Shown here one piece after another: positions 60,421-64,000 of a stretch of 64,000 nt of DNA. The notes beneath the pieces are model-generated. The model was not told the origin of the DNA and searched no databases. It saw only the letters and a list, made by a program, of their open reading frames with translations. The stretch covers positions 1 to 64,000 of the forward strand of contig NZ_CABQHJ010000010.1 of assembly GCF_902463975.1 (NCBI RefSeq), given 5' to 3'. The DNA is from Phascolarctobacterium_A sp902463975. Lineage in GTDB: Bacteria; Bacillota; Negativicutes; Acidaminococcales; Acidaminococcaceae. The position numbers and the translations under genes were made by a program. The first letter of the stretch is position 1. The number at the start of each line of letters is the position of its first letter.

Positions 60421-63400
60421 TCAGAACGAAATCTTATATTCCAGGCCATACCAATCCTTGGGATCCTTGGACAGGTCATAGCTGCGGGAATATGTTATAT
60501 TCATATGCTTACTGATATCATACTGTCCGAAAATACTTCTGTCGACAGCATCGAAGCTTGTTGTATAACCAATCATAAAGTTATTATTCAGATATTTGCT
60601 TACTAGAACATTATACTGGTTTTTCTCGTCTGCCGTCAACTCTTTATTACGTTCGTAAACGCTTTCAAAGCCTATGCCAGAGCGCGTTTTACCGGTATAA
60701 ATGCGGAACTGGTCAAGTCCCAGTGTCTGCTTGACAAACATTTCTACGTCACCGAGCACCGTCATCTGCAGGCCAACTGTCATCAGATTTGCCATATCAT
60801 CACTGGTAACCTCATTGCTGCCGGCACTTTCGCGCTGCAGCGTCAGCATACGCACAATCGTATTTTGTGTCAGCGGAGGATCACTGGTAAGCTGCAGATT
60901 CATCTCACTTACCGGGCCATTAATCTTCATAAAAATGTTATAACGGCTGAAGCGCGCCGTGCTGTCGAGGCTGACATTCGGCAAAAAGCTTCCCGGATCA
61001 ACCCATACCAGACTGGCATTATTCAGCTTAAAGTCGGTACGTAAATATTTAACAGTGCCCTTATCAGCTTTAATCGTACCGTCAATCATTGGGAAGAGCG
61101 TGCTGCCCTTGATATCAATACCGCCCTTAAGCCAGATATCATACAGATAGCTGTTATAAAGGTGCACCTTCGGCCCCAGTATTAGCTTCATATCCAGGCC
61201 GATATTGCTGTCCCCCTCGCTCAGCTCGGGAACTGTCGGCATATTAATCAGCACGTCATCCAGACGCAAACTGCCGGCAAGCCGCGGGCGGAACGCCATA
61301 GGCGGCGCAGCATTACCCTTGCGTTTTTTCATATCGGGGTATTTTTCCGGCTGCAGAGTTACGTCACTGGTAATCGTACCGGTGAAAATCTTGGAGGCCA
61401 GCTGCGCCTTATCTGCCTTGATATGCAGACTGTAGGCTGTATCAGCATCGGTATGCAGTGCATAGCTGCCTTCGGCACTGAGCGTGCCCTTGCCTAATTT
61501 AGCAGAAAGATTCTTCAGCTGTACAGTATTACCGTTAAACAGTACGTCCAGATTGATATCATCAAAAACTGTATTGATATATTTAACCTTAACACTGCCG
61601 CCGGCAATTCTTACCGAACCGAACAGCAGTGGCTCCTCCAGCGTGCCTGCCAGACGGATTTTGCCCTGCGTGTCGCCTACGCCCCATTCAACCATTTTGG
61701 TAAGCGCCGGCAAAATTCCCAAGCGCGCCTTATCCAGATCCATCACAATGTTCATCTGTGCATCAGGATTACGGCGTTGCTTTTTATCGCGGAACAAATC
61801 CAGCGGAATATCACCGGAAGCACTGACGCCATAAGCATCCTTCGTCGCAATCAGCTGCTGCAGCTTAATGTTGTCGTCTGCCAAGGCCAGCATCGCCGTC
61901 ATATCGTCTACACTTACGCCTGCAACAGAACCGTTGGCAATTTCCAGCGAAGCAGTACCCTTGGGATTGTCAAAGCTGCCCTGCACCTGCACCAGCATAT
62001 CGGTTTCGCCCTTAATTTCCGGCGGATCCTTCATAACTGCCGTAACAATCGCCGGGTTAGCCTTTACTGCTGCAACCTCGATATCCAGCATTCTTTGCTT
62101 AAGATCTACCGAACCGCCGACAGCAATAATTCCTCTATCGCTTACGCCATCCTGCTCCTGCAATCTGACATTGTCAAAATGCAGCACGCCGCCCTTATCA
62201 ATGCGTCCTTCAAAACGCATATGTGCATAATTAAGGTCGTGAATTTTTACATTATCGGCCGCAGCCGTAATTTTTACACCCTCGCCATGGCCTTTGTAGC
62301 TGAACAGCAGCTCACCCTGCATCAGTCCACTGATATCGTAATCCTGGCGCGCCATGCGCAGCAGGCCGCCAATATCGCCCCAAAGGTTTTCTACCTTGCC
62401 TTCAATATAGTGCTGAACCAGGTTAATATTAAGATCCGCACTATACAATCCGTAGTTGACCGGATCATCACGATAAGGCTGCTTAAAGGAAGCGTTCAGC
62501 TTATTCACATCACGACCATTGCTGGCCAGCGTACCCTTGAGCTCCGTCAACGGTTCATCGTTAATCGTTATTCTGTCACTGCTGACTTCACCATCAAAGA
62601 AGGGAGCTGTCAATGTACCGCTCAGATGTCCCTTGGCGTTAACCTTGCCGCCTAAAGCAACTGTGTCGTCACTGATTGGTAAATGCTCCAGGTCAACATT
62701 TTGAGCATCCATAACAAAGTTCAGCCTGCGGTCGGCAGTCATCGTGCCATCCAAGGTAAGACGTCCATAGAAGGCATCTACTACAAAATCCTGCAAGCGC
62801 AGCAGGCCGTCCTCATAAGCATAATGACCGCTGATATTATTAAACAGCTGCTTGGCGGCACTGCCATCGGCAGCATGCACCTCGCCATGAATATCAGGAT
62901 GGCTGAGGCTGCCCTTTACCTGCATCACATTATCAAGATTACCGGTAACTATATCAGGCTTGCCCACAAGCACCATCAGCGGCTCAATGCGCACGTTCTT
63001 CGTTGTCAGTGTAAGCTCCGCCACAGGCTCTGCACCCTGCAGATTAATCGTACCGTTAAGAATATGCTGTCCCTGATCCATATGCGCGGTAAAATTCTTA
63101 AAGCCCAGGATATTATCCCTCATGCTGATAATGCCATGCGCTTCGTTAAGCTTCTGCGACATAAATTCTGCCTGCGTCAGCTGTACCATGCCGGAAAACT
63201 CGGGTGCATCCAGCGTGCCGCCGACATCAAAGCCGGTAGAGCACAGACCACGTCCATCCTGACCGGCTGCTGCCAGCACAGGATCAATCGGGAAATCGGC
63301 CATACGTCCGTGAACAGCCAAAGCGCCATCCTTGGCAACACGTCCTTGGGCAGCCAAGGTACCGCCGCCGTCGGCAAAAAAGCTGAGGTCGTCAATATTA

Positions 63401-64000
63401 AGGCCCTTGCTGTCATAGCTGCCGTCAAAGGCTAAGCGTTTAAGCTTCAGGCTGCGCCAGCCGATATCCATTGTATCGGCAGCAGCGTGCAGCGTAAGCT
63501 TGTCCTGCACCAGCTTGGCCAGAACAGCCAGCTTGCCGTTAATATGCACCTGCTCCTGCTGTTTGCCGGGCAAGCTCTGCGTAACCTGCTGCAGCTGTGC
63601 GTCTGCCGTCAGCACCTGCTCCTTAAGGTCATACGTACCGTTAGCGGTAATCGTACCGCCGCCATATTGCGCACTCACGTCATGGAGCTGCACAACGTCC
63701 TTAGATACATCAAACGGCACACGCAGCTTTTCCGCCTTATAGCCTTTATAGGCCAACACATCACTGCTCAGCACGCCAAAGCCTGAAGGAGAATCGGTGT
63801 TGCGCAAATCCGCTTCACCCTCCAGGTGCAGCTTCTGACCGTCAACTAGAGCGTCAAGACTGCTGACGCTGATAAGGTTTTCATCCGCGCGTACCAGGCC
63901 GTCAAGCTGCAGACTGTGCTGCTCGCCCGCCAGGCTCAGCTTACCGCTGAGCGCTGCCAGCTTCACTTCACCGCTAAAGCGCTGCTTGCCGTTCTTATTC
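60421..64000 (-). CDS. tamB: TamB-like translocation and assembly protein (5' end outside the window)
   Basis: At least 1190 residues with no stop up to the window edge, so the start is missing. The repeated beta-strand text (GTITANGTYDLKE, NGTINLQGAEPVAELTL, KLSVDLKQRMLDIEV-like) and the C-terminal DUF490 end (QLTSDPPLTQNTIVRMLTL, the family hallmark, and FQYDISKHMNITYSRSYD-like tail) identify TamB. It forms a hydrophobic groove for phospholipid transport and assists barrel assembly. It begins the outer membrane string: tamB, sigma factor, membrane protein, bamA. Confidence 0.9.
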   Translation of the reverse strand, partial: NKNGKQRFSGEVKLAALSGKLSLAGEQHSLQLDGLVRADENLISVSSLDALVDGQKLHLEGEADLRNTDSPSGFGVLSSDVLAYKGYKAEKLRVPFDVSKDVVQLHDVSAQYGGGTITANGTYDLKEQVLTADAQLQQVTQSLPGKQQEQVHINGKLAVLAKLVQDKLTLHAAADTMDIGWRSLKLKRLAFDGSYDSKGLNIDDLSFFADGGGTLAAQGRVAKDGALAVHGRMADFPIDPVLAAAGQDGRGLCSTGFDVGGTLDAPEFSGMVQLTQAEFMSQKLNEAHGIISMRDNILGFKNFTAHMDQGQHILNGTINLQGAEPVAELTLTTKNVRIEPLMVLVGKPDIVTGNLDNVMQVKGSLSHPDIHGEVHAADGSAAKQLFNNISGHYAYEDGLLRLQDFVVDAFYGRLTLDGTMTADRRLNFVMDAQNVDLEHLPISDDTVALGGKVNAKGHLSGTLTAPFFDGEVSSDRITINDEPLTELKGTLASNGRDVNKLNASFKQPYRDDPVNYGLYSADLNINLVQHYIEGKVENLWGDIGGLLRMARQDYDISGLMQGELLFSYKGHGEGVKITAAADNVKIHDLNYAHMRFEGRIDKGGVLHFDNVRLQEQDGVSDRGIIAVGGSVDLKQRMLDIEVAAVKANPAIVTAVMKDPPEIKGETDMLVQVQGSFDNPKGTASLEIANGSVAGVSVDDMTAMLALADDNIKLQQLIATKDAYGVSASGDIPLDLFRDKKQRRNPDAQMNIVMDLDKARLGILPALTKMVEWGVGDTQGKIRLAGTLEEPLLFGSVRIAGGSVKVKYINTVFDDINLDVLFNGNTVQLKNLSAKLGKGTLSAEGSYALHTDADTAYSLHIKADKAQLASKIFTGTITSDVTLQPEKYPDMKKRKGNAAPPMAFRPRLAGSLRLDDVLINMPTVPELSEGDSNIGLDMKLILGPKVHLYNSYLYDIWLKGGIDIKGSTLFPMIDGTIKADKGTVKYLRTDFKLNNASLVWVDPGSFLPNVSLDSTARFSRYNIFMKINGPVSEMNLQLTSDPPLTQNTIVRMLTLQRESAGSNEVTSDDMANLMTVGLQMTVLGDVEMFVKQTLGLDQFRIYTGKTRSGIGFESVYERNKELTADEKNQYNVLVSKYLNNNFMIGYTTSFDAVDRSIFGQYDISKHMNITYSRSYDLSKDPKDWYGLEYKISF

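Overview
The window most likely comes from a member of the Negativicutes, the Firmicutes that have an outer membrane and LPS. An Acidaminococcaceae genome such as Phascolarctobacterium is plausible, but the genus is a guess. The evidence is a complete lipid A/Kdo/Lpt/Bam gene set on one strand, combined with Firmicutes-like strong Shine-Dalgarno sites, TTG/GTG starts, LpxI instead of LpxH, and a PdxK of the Bacillus type.

Layout. 1-1.9 kb holds decayed pieces of a filamentous-haemagglutinin/CdiA-like gene interspersed with three small membrane-protein genes. 2.0-4.7 kb is an operon of an AbgB-like M20 amidohydrolase with two DUF3100-type membrane proteins behind a promoter with an overlapping dyad. 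4.9-7.1 kb is cysE plus a GltA-type flavoprotein, followed by pdxK and a TonB-dependent receptor. 10.1-16.7 kb is an AT-rich six-gene cluster (ATP-grasp ligase, zinc-ribbon protein, carbamoyltransferase, glycosyltransferase, unusual radical SAM enzyme, UDP-glucuronate decarboxylase) that looks like a glycan or small-molecule pathway. 17.0-19.2 kb is a compact RiPP-like operon: YkgJ cysteine-cluster protein, radical SAM enzyme, precursor peptide 1, PqqD-type recognition protein and precursor peptide 2. A separate 32-codon peptide gene lies just beyond it on the other strand.

19.3-33.3 kb reads as a tRNA-Ser-linked accessory region. Two XRE regulators, an ISL3-type insertion sequence with a clean 8-bp target duplication, and a 55-nt copy of the tRNA-Ser 3' end plus its terminator (21.87 kb) bound a cluster of unfamiliar genes: an LRAT-domain coiled-coil protein, an Lcl/DUF1566 coiled-coil protein, a ferredoxin-headed protein, a 269-aa protein with a hydrophobic N-terminus, an HNH-like protein with a glycine-rich hydrophobic domain, a 327-aa protein, a lipoprotein and a zinc-ribbon DUF805 protein. 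A second copy of the XRE module heads this cluster, and the original tRNA-Ser lies at 33.32-33.41 kb.

33.6-64 kb is one long co-oriented envelope cluster. In transcription order it contains TamB (cut by the window edge), a sigma factor and a possible anti-sigma protein, BamA, an exported protein, three OmpH/Skp-like proteins, LpxD, an LpxL-type acyltransferase, LpxC, FabZ, LpxA, LpxI, LpxB, MsbA, a WaaA-LpxK fusion, KdsB, KdsA, KdsD, KdsC, a second acyltransferase, LptC, LptA, LptB, LptF/G, a DUF3084 protein, a YqgF-like protein and a cyclodeaminase. Together these cover lipid A and Kdo synthesis, LPS export to the bridge, and beta-barrel assembly; LptD is not in the window.

The best candidates for undescribed systems are the RiPP-like operon (17.2-19.2 kb) and the LRAT/HNH/ferredoxin island cluster (21.9-31.6 kb).
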